From Neurospora intermedia (Eukaryota; Ascomycota; Sordariomycetes; Sordariales; Sordariaceae): 64,000 bases of DNA. A program made the translations under genes and the position numbers. Positions 22,601 through 34,399 of this stretch are shown here, in pieces. Under the pieces are notes generated by a model that had not been told where the DNA came from, did not search any database, and worked only from the letters and a program-made list of their open reading frames with translations. How positions within the stretch are numbered: the first letter of the stretch is position 1; the number at the start of each line of letters is the position of its first letter. The stretch is taken from contig BTPP01000004.1 of NCBI GenBank assembly GCA_037102815.1, positions 868,001 to 932,000 of the forward strand. The letters run 5' to 3'.

Positions 22601-24893
22601 CTTTTAATCCTCAAATTCTAGAATATCGATTCCCTACTTACGGATAGGTATATAGATAGGTATATAGATAGGGTTAATATTTTCCTATATTGGGTATACT
22701 ATTCTAACCTATTCTATTCTACTAATTTCCTAACGGTAATTTCTACCCTATATAGCCCCAACCCTAACTTCGCTTAATATAAGGTTAACCTTTACCTCCT
22801 ATAGGTATACCTTTTTTCTAACCTCCCGGTAGTTAATACTATCCTATATAATAATATTACGTAATATATAGTTAGTAACCCTTTTAGTCTCCCGGAGGAT
22901 ACTACTATATATAATAATCGATAATCTAGGAATAGCCTATTTAAGGACAGTATATCCAGTTCCAGCTACAACAATCCAATTGTAATTCTACGCCTACCCC
23001 TCGTAGCCGTAATAATCCCTCTTTTAAGCGTATAAATATTAGCGGCAACCGCGGTAGCTAATATAATCTGCTTTGGAGTGACCGAAGTATAGTTAGTGTA
23101 AGCGATATTAATTCGTAGTCTTTATTATTTAATAGAATTAATTAGTAAATGTGTAAACGGGAGGTAAGATAGGTATTAAATAACAACCTTAATAAGAGAA
23201 TTTAATAATTCTATATTGAATAGATTGGAAAGAAGCCCCCTCCTGTTCTACCGCCCAAGACTACATTTACTACCGATAATAGTAGTATTTCTACTACAAC
23301 TACAACCAACCCAAGTATTGCTACCCCTAGTATTGAATAGTTTACTAATACCGGCTCTGTGTATTCTGGCTTCAATATTGAGTCTAGTGCCTTCTAGTAA
23401 GGATATTGTCAACCGACCGGCACTGAAGACGATGTTCAACCGACCGGTACTGAAGACAATATTCACCTATTTGATAACGATGGTAATAATAATAATTTCC
23501 TAGAATTGGAAGTACTCGGTGGTGGCTCTCGTAGTGGCTCTTATAGTAGCTTTCGTGGTGATGGCTCTTACGATAGATCCGGCGGTGGCGGATCTTATAA
23601 TAGATTAGGTTATTCCGGTGTATTTCGTCCTTCTGGTAGATTAGGTCCTTCTGGTCCTGGTCCTTCTAGTCCTAGTCCTTCTAATGCTTCTGGTACATCT
23701 CGTCCTTCTGGTCCTCTTAATCCTCCTAGTGTATCCGATCTTTCTAGTGCTTCTGGCGCTGGTTCACAGGCTGGCTCACGGGTTGCCTCGCGGATTGGTT
23801 CAATATTGTTAGAAATTCCCGGCGATTTAGGCTTAAGTTCTAGAAGAAAGAAGAAAGGTAAAAGGGATAATAGCCGGCTACTAGAAGAATCCTTCCTTGA
23901 ATTCTTCTATTAACCTATTTGTACTAATTTTTAGAAGTTTAGGGAAAGTAGTATTCTAATCCGTTTAGATTTCGACTTAGTTATTAGAAATTATATATTT
24001 AACGGTAATGAATTAGATACGCCGTTGAATAACGATATTAGTAACTATGTTAAAGTTCCCTTCAATAAGCTAATTATTATTAATGAAATTAATAAGGAAG
24101 TTCGCTAGGCTTTGTTTCTTTATTATTATAATTGGTTTTTAAGCTATATCGTTAAGAATATTGCGCCCGGTATTAGTATTCGAAGTATTCGGTTTAAGAA
24201 TCTTCGAATATATATTATAGAATATTATAGGACTTTAAAATTGGACTTTCTAATTTATAGTATAATGTCCTTTTTTAAAGATATCGTTGCCGATAATTTA
24301 GAAGTTCTAGATTTTAAACTTTTGAAGGTTCCCGCTACTTTTAATCGCAAGATAATCCCCTCCGACCCCGACTATATTACCTAGTTTAAGGATATTATTA
24401 TACTATTTATTAATAAACGAAATTTTAACCGGGTTTATTCTTTTATTTCTAAATATATTAATTACGAAACTACTTTTAATAATAGAAGTAGCCCAGCCTT
24501 CTTTTATATTAAAACTATTCTATAGGATATAGGTCCTTATTTTATTAAAATTATTAAATCTGAGCGGGAGTTGAACTATAGCCGTAGTAATTATATTACG
24601 AATATTACTAACGAAAATATTCGTAAAGTTATAAGGGAGTACTTTGAAATTATATCCTTTAGACTATAGTATAAATATATCGACCGGGATAATTTCGTAG
24701 AAGTACTTTTAGAGTTTGTATTTAGGGTTGTCTAATTTACTAGAGCGCCTAATTTAGAACGTCTTAAGGATAGTATCGTTATAGAGGAGGCTCCTCCGAA
24801 ACGGACTAATACTTATCCTATAGCCGGTAGATAGCGCCCTATACCCTTAGCTATTAGCCCAAATACCTTCGATATTAATAATACTAATACCGA
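22601..24893 (+). pseudogene. Second gene, copy C, middle segment
   Basis: A low-complexity Ser/Gly/Pro/Arg-rich region (22,930-23,910, with a clean open stretch from 23,506) is followed by the conserved core. The core reads KLIIINEINKEVR near 24,068, a hydrophobic FLYYYNWF near 24,112, RFKNLR near 24,192, INYETTF near 24,450, and a C-terminal part near 24,800 (EEAPPKRTNTYPIAGR). The same blocks in the same order occur in copy D (IIINEINKEIP, RFKNLR, INYKATF) and copy B. The segment is cut at 24,893 by the target duplication of the Mutator-like element and resumes at 28,065. There are few stops in the low-complexity part and more in the core. Confidence 0.6.
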
Positions 24894-24946
24894 TATAAGA
24901 AGAGTTTACTTGCCCGCACCCCCCAAAAACTTACGCGCACCCACCT
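24894..24946. repeat. Left target duplication (8 bp) and left 45-bp TIR of the MULE
   Basis: TATAAGAA at 24,894-24,901 is followed by the inverted repeat 24,902-24,946 ending CGCGCACCCACCT. Just inside lie AGTTGACAGCTGTCAT and GTAAAATATATCG, which recur in the MULE-related fragment at 45,420-45,543. Confidence 0.95.
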
Positions 24947-27900
24947 AGCCAAGTTGACAGCTGTCATGTAAAATATATCGTTTTAGCTGTAAAAATCGTA
25001 ATTTCTTATGTTATAGACAAGGCTACCCAAGTAAATCCACTATAAATTTTGATCTTAGCTAGCAAGCAAATCTAACAGCGGCAGTCTAGTGATACTTTTA
25101 TAGTATTGTAAACCCACAATAACGTTTATTACTACTCTAAATACTTATATTTAAAAGCTCTAATTCTAACGAGAACTCTATTAATTTAAAAAGCTCGTTA
25201 GAGAGCTTAAATAAGGAGGAAGTAAATAATAATTCAATAGTATCCTCTCTCCCTCTCCCTCTCCCTCTACCCTCGTTTCTACCCTTATTTCCCTTATTAT
25301 CTCTCTCCTCATTCTCCATCGCCATCTACTCCCTTACTCTCTCTACCCAATATCTCGCCAGTTTATTATCCTTATCCTTATTGTTAGCGACTTTAATACA
25401 ATTGCATACTTTATTTTAGGTATTAAACTCTTTAATATTAAGCCCCTTCTTATAGTAAAAATAGTTACGGCGTACCGAAATTCGTATAGTACCTAAGTTA
25501 TATAATTTACCCTTTAATATAGCTTTATAGGTATAGGTAACTTTATTTAATTGTAACCCGGCTAATAGTATAACGAATATAGGTTTATTACTAAACGGCC
25601 CCCCTTACTTACGTAGGCGACCTTTAGGTATTACTTTAGCGGCCGGCTTAAATTTGAAGTATCTATCTACCGTATCCTAATATAAGGGTTAGTATAGGGG
25701 ATACCCGAGGTATAGATATTAATTTATATATCATTAACGTAAATATTAGAATAGATAGTAAACTTCTTTAGTAATTAGGACTATCTTCCCTTTTTTTAAT
25801 AAAACCTCTATTTTGTAAGTACAAGGTAGATTATACTAAACTTTAAAGCTATTTAAATAAAACTTAAAAGGGGTATTAGAGAGCTTTAATCGCTTAGAAG
25901 GTAGTATTGTATTGAATTTATAGTATTAGCGGTCTAAAAGATTAAGTACCTACGCAGATAACTTATATAGGCATTTACCTATCTACTCGCGGTTAACCTA
26001 TTTAACCCGCATACGTAAGTTAGATTTAGCTAGTTTATCTATATAAACCTTATAGCGGTGGTTTATATACTGGAAATAAGCCTTATAGAGTTCAATTAAC
26101 CTACTACGAGCCGAGAAACTATAATTCTTAAGAGAGCTATTATTAACTTTATTTAGTAATATAGTCCTTTATCCCTAGTTAAAGTAATTATTAGTATAGT
26201 AACCTACTTACTCCTTTTTATAGGGTAATAGTATTTCCCTAATCTACGAAACAATATCCTCCTACTTTTTGCCAAATTAACGTTATAAAATAGATTAAGC
26301 ACGTCCGAACTTATTTATATTAAAAGAGTAAATTATATACTATTATATAAAGAATAATATTAATTTTATATTAGTAACTTAATTTAATAAAGGATCGAAA
26401 CCCGCCTTCGCTCTAATAATTATAGTAACCCGGACATTACGTCGCTTCAACTCCTCGAAATCTTTCTTATTATATTATTCTTATGCATTATAATTAAATA
26501 GGGAGCTAGGAGACGATAGGGATAAAGCTAGGGGTAAAGGATTACGTACCTAGTCTTTCTTAAGGTAGTTAATAATATTATAATTAAAATACTATATATA
26601 ATACTACCGCTAGATATTGGGGAAGGCTTTATTAATTGCCTTTATTAATTAGGGGTCGCCGTTAGTTATAGCTACTATAGGGTAAAGGATTTTAAAATCC
26701 TTAGCCGCTTCTTTAATATATTCGAATAAGAAGGTAAATCCTTCCTCCCCTTCGTTATTAAGAATCGCTTAAAAGACTAGTATAGACGTCTTTTTTAGTA
26801 TTAGGATTACCCCTTGGATGAAGGGGAGGTTATAGTAATTAGTCTTATATATAGTATTAATGAGTAATATATATAGGAACTTCAATTATATCCGGCGTTG
26901 GCGGTTAATTATTTAAAATGCATAGCGTAGTATATTATTATTATCCTCCTTAAAGTACTCGCTCTTAAATATAAGGGTATAATTGCGGTAATTATTATAA
27001 ACCTTCTTAAGAAACGCTTGGGTATTATTATAACCCTCCTATAAATTATAGTATACAATTTGGCGTATATTATCAAGGTCGCTATACGTCCAAGGGATTT
27101 TAGGATATTTTTCCCTTATTATAATAAAAATAATTTATATTATAAGATCGTATTATAGAAAAAGGTTGCTTAGAAATTAATTGGCTTTATAGTTAACTTT
27201 ACAATAGAAAATCTTAATACGAAATATAATATAGCCTTCTAATGTACGTAACGGGGGGTGGCCTTAGTATATATTAAATTTATAGTCCGGGTAGTCTACT
27301 TCTACCCTATATTCTTTTTAATTTGGAGTATAATTCTAAAGGGATAGTAGCGCGCCTTCTTTTATAATATAGACCTCCTCTTTAAATTCTTATTATTAAC
27401 CGGTTAAGGGCAATATTCTATATAGTTACAACGGAATATAACTTTAATAATAGAGCTATCCTCTTCGTATCCCGGCTTTTTAAACTTTTAATTGCGCTAG
27501 GTTGAAATACTAAAGCGGTAGCGACGATAGAAGTTAATAAAGTAGGCGAATAGTTTATTATAATCCTCAACGGGCTCGATTGAAAAGAATGGGTCGTTTA
27601 TTAGTACAATCTATGTAGTATTGGGGTCGAAGGAGGCGTTAGAGTTGAAGGTAGAAGTCGAGTCGCAACGAGCGCGCTTCGATAGTACGGTAATTAACAA
27701 CGAAGGTATTTAGTACGATCGATTAGTTAAGAAATCAATTGAATCCAGCCACTTAACGTACTTTGAGAGGTAATTACTACACTACAGTAATATAAAGTAC
27801 TGGCTAGTATAGAATATTAGTATAGAGTACTGGCGCGACTGCGTACAAAGTACTGGTGTGACTGCGTACAACTGGCCGTATGAAAAAATGGGAAAAGAAT

Positions 27901-28056
27901 TAACTAAGGTACAGCGATGTCACTTGCATTGAAAAGACGAAATTTTGCGGGTAAAAACGGGGTTTTTAATGTCAGGTGTCATCAACTGAACCGCCCCATT
28001 TTTCTGGGTGGAGGTGGGTGCGCGTAAGTTTTTGGGGGGTGCGGGCAAGTAAACTC
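24902..28056 (-). mobile_element. Mutator-like (MULE) DNA transposon, 3,155 bp
   Basis: The ends are perfect 45-bp inverted repeats (24,902-24,946 and 28,012-28,056) starting GAGTTTACTTGCCCGC. An 8-base duplication TATAAGAA flanks both sides (24,894-24,901 and 28,057-28,064). The interior encodes a decayed MULE transposase on the minus strand. Long terminal inverted repeats with an 8-11-bp target duplication are characteristic of Mutator-like elements. It is inserted in the second gene of copy C. The interior is heavily RIP-mutated while the ends are not. Confidence 0.93.
25137..27720 (-). pseudogene. MULE transposase (decayed)
   Basis: On the minus strand a transposase of roughly 860 residues can be followed through many stops. 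Its centre (about 26,870 down to 26,640) reads IYKTNYYNLPFIQGV, then LVFXAILNNEGEEGFTFLF (X marks a stop), EYIKEAAKDFKI and PIVAITNGDP. This is the MULE DDE-domain pattern, which in intact relatives is D-TYKTN-Y-LPLL, then FAFL--E-EE-Y, then VTD-DPAL; here the final Asp of the TDGDP-type motif reads TNGDP. Near 25,840 YNLPCTYKIE looks like the C-x-H part of a SWIM zinc finger with His lost. The C-terminal Arg/Gly-rich tail (25,325-25,137) is open. Very likely inactive. Confidence 0.8.
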
Positions 28057-28064
28057 TATAAGAA
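28012..28064. repeat. Right 45-bp TIR and right target duplication of the MULE
   Basis: AGGTGGGTGCGCGTAAG begins the right inverted repeat at 28,012. It ends CAAGTAAACTC at 28,056, followed by TATAAGAA (28,057-28,064). Its reverse complement is identical to the left repeat over all 45 bases. Confidence 0.95.
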
Positions 28065-28816
28065 ATACCGGTAATATTCAGGATAATAGCGGCGATATTT
28101 TCGGTAGTCTAAGTCCTAAGCGTATTTCTAGTCCTAGTTTTAGCAATTGTGGTTAATACCGGTCGGGTCCCTACGACCGCCCGTCTGATTGTAACTATAA
28201 TAGAGGTGGTTGTGACGAGAGGGGAGGTTATAATTATGACCGTGACCGCGACCGCCGCGATAATCGTGGTTATAATGACCGTCGTAGTGACCGTCGTAAT
28301 GACCGTTATAGTAACCGTTATAAAGACCGTCGCAATAATCGTAGTTATAATCGTAATAACCGTTATAATACCCGTTGTAATAATCGTGGTTATAGTCGTA
28401 ATGACTGTTATAATGCCCGTTACGATAATTATTGTAATTATTATAGATCTAGCTAGGGATAAGGTTATAGCGGAGACAATAGCAGTAGGCCCTATAACAA
28501 TTATACCCCCACCCGTACGTTTTATTCCTAATTATAGTACTAATATTAATATTCTATTAGTAGTTGCAGTATTAGTAGTAGTAATTATTATATTAATAAT
28601 AATAATAAAGAAGGTAAAGGCCCTATTAGACGCCGTAGCTATCGCGGCGGTTAGGCTAAGTCTTAATCTACCGGCACCCTCGATATTACTCCCCCGATAC
28701 TTAGACGTACTCGTATGCCTACTCCTATTATTATTTCCCCCTCGTCGGCGGTATTACAATCGACTACTATGGACTCGGCCACTCTAGAGAAGGGTATAAG
28801 CTCCCTACATCTTTGA
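28065..28816 (+). pseudogene. Second gene, copy C, 3' segment
   Basis: The segment continues the Arg/Asn/Tyr/Asp-rich tail (YNRGG, then tandem NDRRSDR / YNRNNRYN repeats at 28,190-28,440). It ends near 28,690-28,816 with LDITPPILRRTRMPTP, then TMDSATLEKGISSLHL and a stop. The copy B gene ends SATLDSATLEEGIGSLRL, so the C-terminus is the best conserved part of the family. Stops lie in the centre. Confidence 0.65.
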
Positions 28817-29522
28817 GTCTTTTGCAGCATCCAGTTTTTCATTCCAATCTTCCCTTTATTAGAGTTCTATAATACCCATAATCGTTAACCTATAAACAAA
28901 AAATCACGAAAAAAAAGTTACAACATTATCGCAATCAACATCGTAATAGCAATCCGCACCACAACTATCAGCATCGCAATCGATAGCGCAGTTATACAAT
29001 ATATTCGCATCCCCGAAGCAGCGCGATACCTTACCAGCCAATCACTTCTTCGGCGTTACCGCAGCTTCGTTATAGCCGCCTATATTCCGATACCAATATC
29101 TAAATATTCGCGGTTATTAGACCGCTTTAGGTAATTTAGTATTATTATTATATATATTAGTTTGATGTACTCGCCGTCCCTATCATCTGTGCTTATTACA
29201 TTCAATTCTGTGCGCGACCGTGTCGCAATCTGTGTGCGCTTCAATTGAGGTAGGTACGCACCTTCTGCTTCCGTGACCATCGCAAGTATTATGTTGTAAA
29301 TAGGAAGGACCGCTATAGTCGCGATTGCCTTTTCTAACCTTTGCGACATCTACGAATGTCTTGGCATGGGCGGGCGCCCTACAGTAATTTAATTCCCTAC
29401 GCTACATAGCATGTCCTAACGGTAGTTTCTTTTCTTACGGTAGTACTATAGTAGAGTGTTCTCTACGGTGGAATAACGGTAAGGTTATTGTAAACACCCC
29501 CCTATATAGCGGCAGCTAAGTA
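28817..29522. repeat. Right end region of copy C
   Basis: CATCGCAATC-type repeats (28,930-28,995) correspond to the minisatellite next to the second gene in copy B. An 89-codon open frame on the minus strand (29,349-29,080, starting MSQRLEKAIATIAVL) has no recognisable domain and may be chance in GC-balanced DNA. ACGGTA-type repeats follow at 29,418, 29,437, 29,464 and 29,475. The terminus TATATAGCGGCAGCTAAGTA closes at 29,522. Confidence 0.5.
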
Positions 29523-32500
29523 GTAAGTATAATTCTTCTTCGTCTTCTTTTAATTATTAGCGTCTTCCTTTCTTTTTCTTCGTACTAACTATATATCGTT
29601 AAATAGCCTTTCCGTTAAATTTAAAAGTAAGGTTGGTAATAATAAATTTATATTATTACCCTAATTTTATTATTATTATTACTAAAAATAGTTATAATAT
29701 AATATTTATTCCCAATTCGTTATATCCTTTAATTACTCCTTTCTATTAGCGGCTATTAATTCTAAGATTTATAATAATAGTAATAATTAAATCCCTAATT
29801 TTAAGGAAGGGTTAATTATTATTACTAGTAGCTTCTCCGTCGGTACTTATATTTTGGCCTACCGAACTTTAATTATACCGCTCTCTAATTTATTAGTAGG
29901 TAATTAACTTCTAATTTATTATATTTAAATATAATTAAAAACCTAAATTATAATCCTCCGAACGAATTAGGCTTAGTCCGTCCGGGCGAGCCTTTCTTTA
30001 AAGGCCTAGACTTTTTTATTAAAGTAAAGATTAAACGGCGGATAAAAGGTATCTATTTCTAAATTTTATATTAGCGTAACTTTATATACCCTAATAATAA
30101 TTCTTAAGTATTTAATCTACTATTTCGCTAACCTAACTATTATCCCCTAAAATTTATTATAAATTTCAATTAATTAGTAAAATACTAAAGCTCTATATAT
30201 AATAGTACTATAAATATACTTAATATATATTTCCTTTACTTAAACAAAAGAATAACCTTATATCTTTACTACTAATCTTATAAAGATATTCATTTATATT
30301 ATTATTTTCTTTTTTACTACTTTTATATAAATTTTATAATTAAATTTATAATTTAACTAAACCCCTAGGAATTATATCGTTTCTATTAATTAAAGTACTA
30401 TTTCCCTAAATTAGAGAATTTCTATTTTTAGTACCCTCGTCCGTATAAAGTATATTAATTCCATTTTAATTACTTTAAATTCTATATTTCTCGCCTCTAC
30501 CTATTCTAAATATATTTCTTATACTATTTATAACGTTTAGTAATTTTCTTCTGTAATATAAATTACTATTATAATATTAGTATTATTAGCAAAGTCGACT
30601 ATAATTATATTTAGGATTATTATTAACTTCTAATATAGTAGAATAATAAAGAGAATAAATAAAATAGGGGAGAGGGGGGAACTTTATAATATTCTAATAA
30701 TAATTATATAGGGGCGAGAGGTTTTATTATTAAAGAAGAAAGAATTTCTTCTTCTAATAATAAAGTTCACTACTTATTAAATAATTTAAATTAGGAATTA
30801 TATTTCCTATAGGGTATATAAAAACTACCTATAATTAACTCTATTAAATATTCCCTTTAAATTTAGGAATATAAAGGATATTATAGCCCCGAACTTTTAA
30901 ACTATATATACTATATTAGTAATTACCCGGACTATAAACTCTATTAAACGGCCTACCTAATTATTTATTTAACCCTTTAGTAAGAAATTAAACTCTTTAA
31001 TTACCTATATAAACCTTTTAATTATAAATATTTTGAAGATTTTTCCTACGTTATTAAATAGTAATATTAACCTCTATACACCTACTAACTTTTATTAAAT
31101 AGCGCTCTTCTTAAATTTCTTAAGGATAATTATTTTTATATCCTTAGACTACTATAGGAAATATCCGAATCGGAGGCTAACGGATATTAAATATACTATA
31201 ACCTACTAGAATGATTATTTATACAACTTTAAAAACCTATTTAAATACTAATCAATCCTAAGGGCTTTATCAAACGTTATTTAGGAGAATATATTCTAAA
31301 TATCCTCCTCATTAATTAATTTACTAATAATTATTAGCTTAGTACTATTTAGCAGTTTAATCTAATTTAATAAGTAATTTATTAGGACCTTTACCTTCGG
31401 GAAGAAACAATTGGTAAAAATTTCAGCCTTACTACTATAATTTCCAACTTCTATTACCCCTTCGTAGGTTTAAAGGGTTAATAATTTAAAGAAGTTTATT
31501 AATTTATAATTTCGGATATAGGCCTATTATTCTAAAAATTAAAGTCGATTCGGGTTCTTCGAAGCCTCAGCGATATTATTATACTATATAATTTATTAAA
31601 CTTTCGTAATTATCCTCTTTCTTTCTATTATAACTTCGATAAAATCCTTCTAATTTAATACTATCTAATATTTAAATTACTCCTAATATATCCTCCGCGC
31701 TTTTTTTATTACTATTTTATATTCCAATATTTATTAATTTACTTTCCTCCTTCGATCTTTCTTCCGGTATAAAATAAATTCCTTTATAATATTAGTAAAT
31801 TCTCCGTCGAATTTATAAAAGGCAAATTTAAAATCCTTTATTATATTAATCCTTTCTAGAATTAATATTTATTTTTCCAACGCCTTCTTTACTTTTACTA
31901 TATTTATAAAACTTTAACTATATTTTCCTCCTCTTCTACTTTTTTATTTTTTCTTCCTATTTAGATTTACATTTTTTAAAAGTAATAATTTAAGTTAATT
32001 TATTCGTATTTCTATACTCCCTAATATTCGGCCCTAACCCTAAATAATAATTATATATAATTAATTATTCTATCCCTTTCTCCTTATATTATATTTCCGA
32101 ACCTTATTAATTTACTACGGGGGGTAAATAGGTTAAATCTCTAATATTATACTTATATAAAGAAGCGAATAGCCTCCGGGCTAATCCTATTCTTTAAATT
32201 TTAATTAGGATAGTAGAAATTATAATTCTTAATTATAATTAGGTTTCCCGCCGGGGGTCCGACTTCGATAAATTTAAGGAGCGGCAATCCCTATTAATAT
32301 TCCGGTATTCTTTATATAAAGATAGAAGAATAAATAGAAAAAATAATCGTTAAATCCCTTAGGCTTTTAAATATTACTATAGTTTAATCTTTTCCGGTTT
32401 AGAAATTTAAGTCCTTTAAATTCCATTTTTTATTTATATATATTACTACCCTCCCCTTCTTTATATAATCGACCTTGAAATATCTCTCGCTTTTAGGATA

Positions 32501-34399
32501 ATAAATATCCCTATTCAAATTTTTATTTAGCTTTTAAATTATTATAACTAACGTTATGAATCTCCTTTTATTCGAATAGAAGCTTCCCTCTTTCGTACAA
32601 TTCCCTTATATATTATTAGAATATTTTTAATTAGATTATTAATTACCCTAAAATAAAGTTCCTTCTAGTCCTTCTATAAAGGATAAAGGTATTACTTTTC
32701 CGGGGGGGGGTTATAATCGTATAAATGCTATCACTACTATATAACTAACTCCTCCCTACGTTCTATAAACGTATATAAATATCTATTAAGCTTTAAAAGT
32801 TTAACGGTTTTAGTTGGGAAAATAGGCCGACAATTTTCTTCGACCGTCCCCTCTTTATAATTCCTCTAATATATCTTTCTAAAGTAATAATAATATAAGA
32901 ATTAGGAGGGGCGTCTAGAAGGACGCCTTTATTTATAATTTCTATTATTAACTTTAATACTTTTCCGGCTAAGTTCCTATAGGGGGTAAACGCCTGCAGC
33001 CTTATAGTATATATAATAAACGCCTTTGTAATTACCTTCCGGAACATAGAATACTCCTTACAATTATACGTATAATAGCCCTTCTTCCTATATAATTTAT
33101 AATAAATAAATAACTTATTATTATTAAATAGGTAATTTACTTTACTAAAGCGATCTCCTTTATATTTAATTTTACTATAGTAGGCGTAGATATTTTTTTA
33201 ACGGCAAAATCTCGCTATATATCTAATTCCTTAATATTTAAAGTATTATTAAACGTTATTCGAAATTTAGAATAGTTCGTATAAATATATACTATTATTT
33301 TAAAAAAAGAGGTTATTTTAAAGGAAGTACGCTACTAACATTAATAGCGACTTTTATTAAAAGTAGGCCTTTATTCTCTCCGTCCCTTCTTTTTTATAAC
33401 CGAATTTTAATAATAAATACCTCCGGGTTTTTCTTTTTTACTATATTCAATATAACTTCTAACGTAATATAATTATTAATACTATTCTAAAGTACACTTC
33501 GAATTAATATACTTATAATATTTATAGTAATAAAAATATTAGGGCCGAAAATTTCTTTAACCTATATTTAATTATACTAATATTAATTATATATAAATTC
33601 ATCGAATATAATTATATAATCTCCAATTATTAGTATTCTAATAGCTATTTAAATTATTAGGCCGGTATTCTTCTTCCTTAAATATATAATTAAAATTATT
33701 TTCGTATTTTTATTCGAACAATTTACAAATTTAATAACGATCGTCGCTCCCTTAATAGTAAATTACTATTCGAAATTAAAAGGAATAAACTTTTTAATAA
33801 GGGTAAATGATTATTAGAGAATAGTACTAATCTTATTTAAATTAACTTTTACTATAATATCGGCCTAATACTTTAATACCTCTTAAACGCCTTTCTTAAT
33901 TTCCTTTAAAATATCCTTCTTTAAATCGTCGAAATCCTTCTTAGTAATAAATTAATTAGTTCCAACCTTACTAACCTCGGGTTGTATAGACCTACTTTTT
34001 CCAACGCGTACTTTCGCAAATTTAAAAAATAATTTTCGAACTTAATAATAATCTTTAATTAAAATAGTATTATAATCTATAAATTTATTCACTTAAATAA
34101 TAAACTTCTTTAATATTTTATTATCTTCCTCTATTTTATCCGAAGTCTTCGTAAAAAGTACGGCTTTAGGATCGTTATATATTGAAATTTCCGCGAACAG
34201 GTTATAAATACTATTTTCGAATCTACAAGTACCGCCGTCAATAATTATTAGTAACGATAATACAACACCGTCGCTACGCTCGTTGTAGGATATTGTAAAG
34301 GACGTAAACGACCCTCCTGAGTCGATTGCTGTTGTTAATTTTCGTTTTGGAGCACTCCTTGACCAAAAATCGGCGTTTCCGGTTTCAAAGCAGTTTTTT
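29523..34399 (-). mobile_element. LINE retrotransposon, Tad1-like, copy 1 (minus strand)
   Basis: The 5' end lies at 34,399: the reverse strand starts AAAAAACTGCTTTGAAACC, identical to the start of copy 2 at 51,358. The two align in the same order over some 4.8 kb. From the 5' end there is an ORF1-like part, an open stretch near 33,047-32,793 (GKVLKLIIEIINKGVLLDAP, matching the other copy), then endonuclease/RT and the 3' part. RT blocks fall at about 31,600-30,800, including a decayed APNKAPG-type motif. The 3' end stops at 29,523, exactly against the terminus of copy C, and lacks about 0.5 kb present in copy 2. Stops and frame breaks are dense. Confidence 0.75.

Noticed and set aside
11860-22603. 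A 3-bp target duplication around copy B
   Set aside because: Left TAA and right CTT do not match; outer similarity (TTAATAA versus TTAAAAG on the reverse strand) could be part of the inverted repeat instead, so no duplication is claimed.
28149-28787. 212-codon Val/Ile-rich plus-strand frame
   Set aside because: It is a frame-shifted shadow of the Arg/Asn/Asp-rich tail of the copy C second gene.
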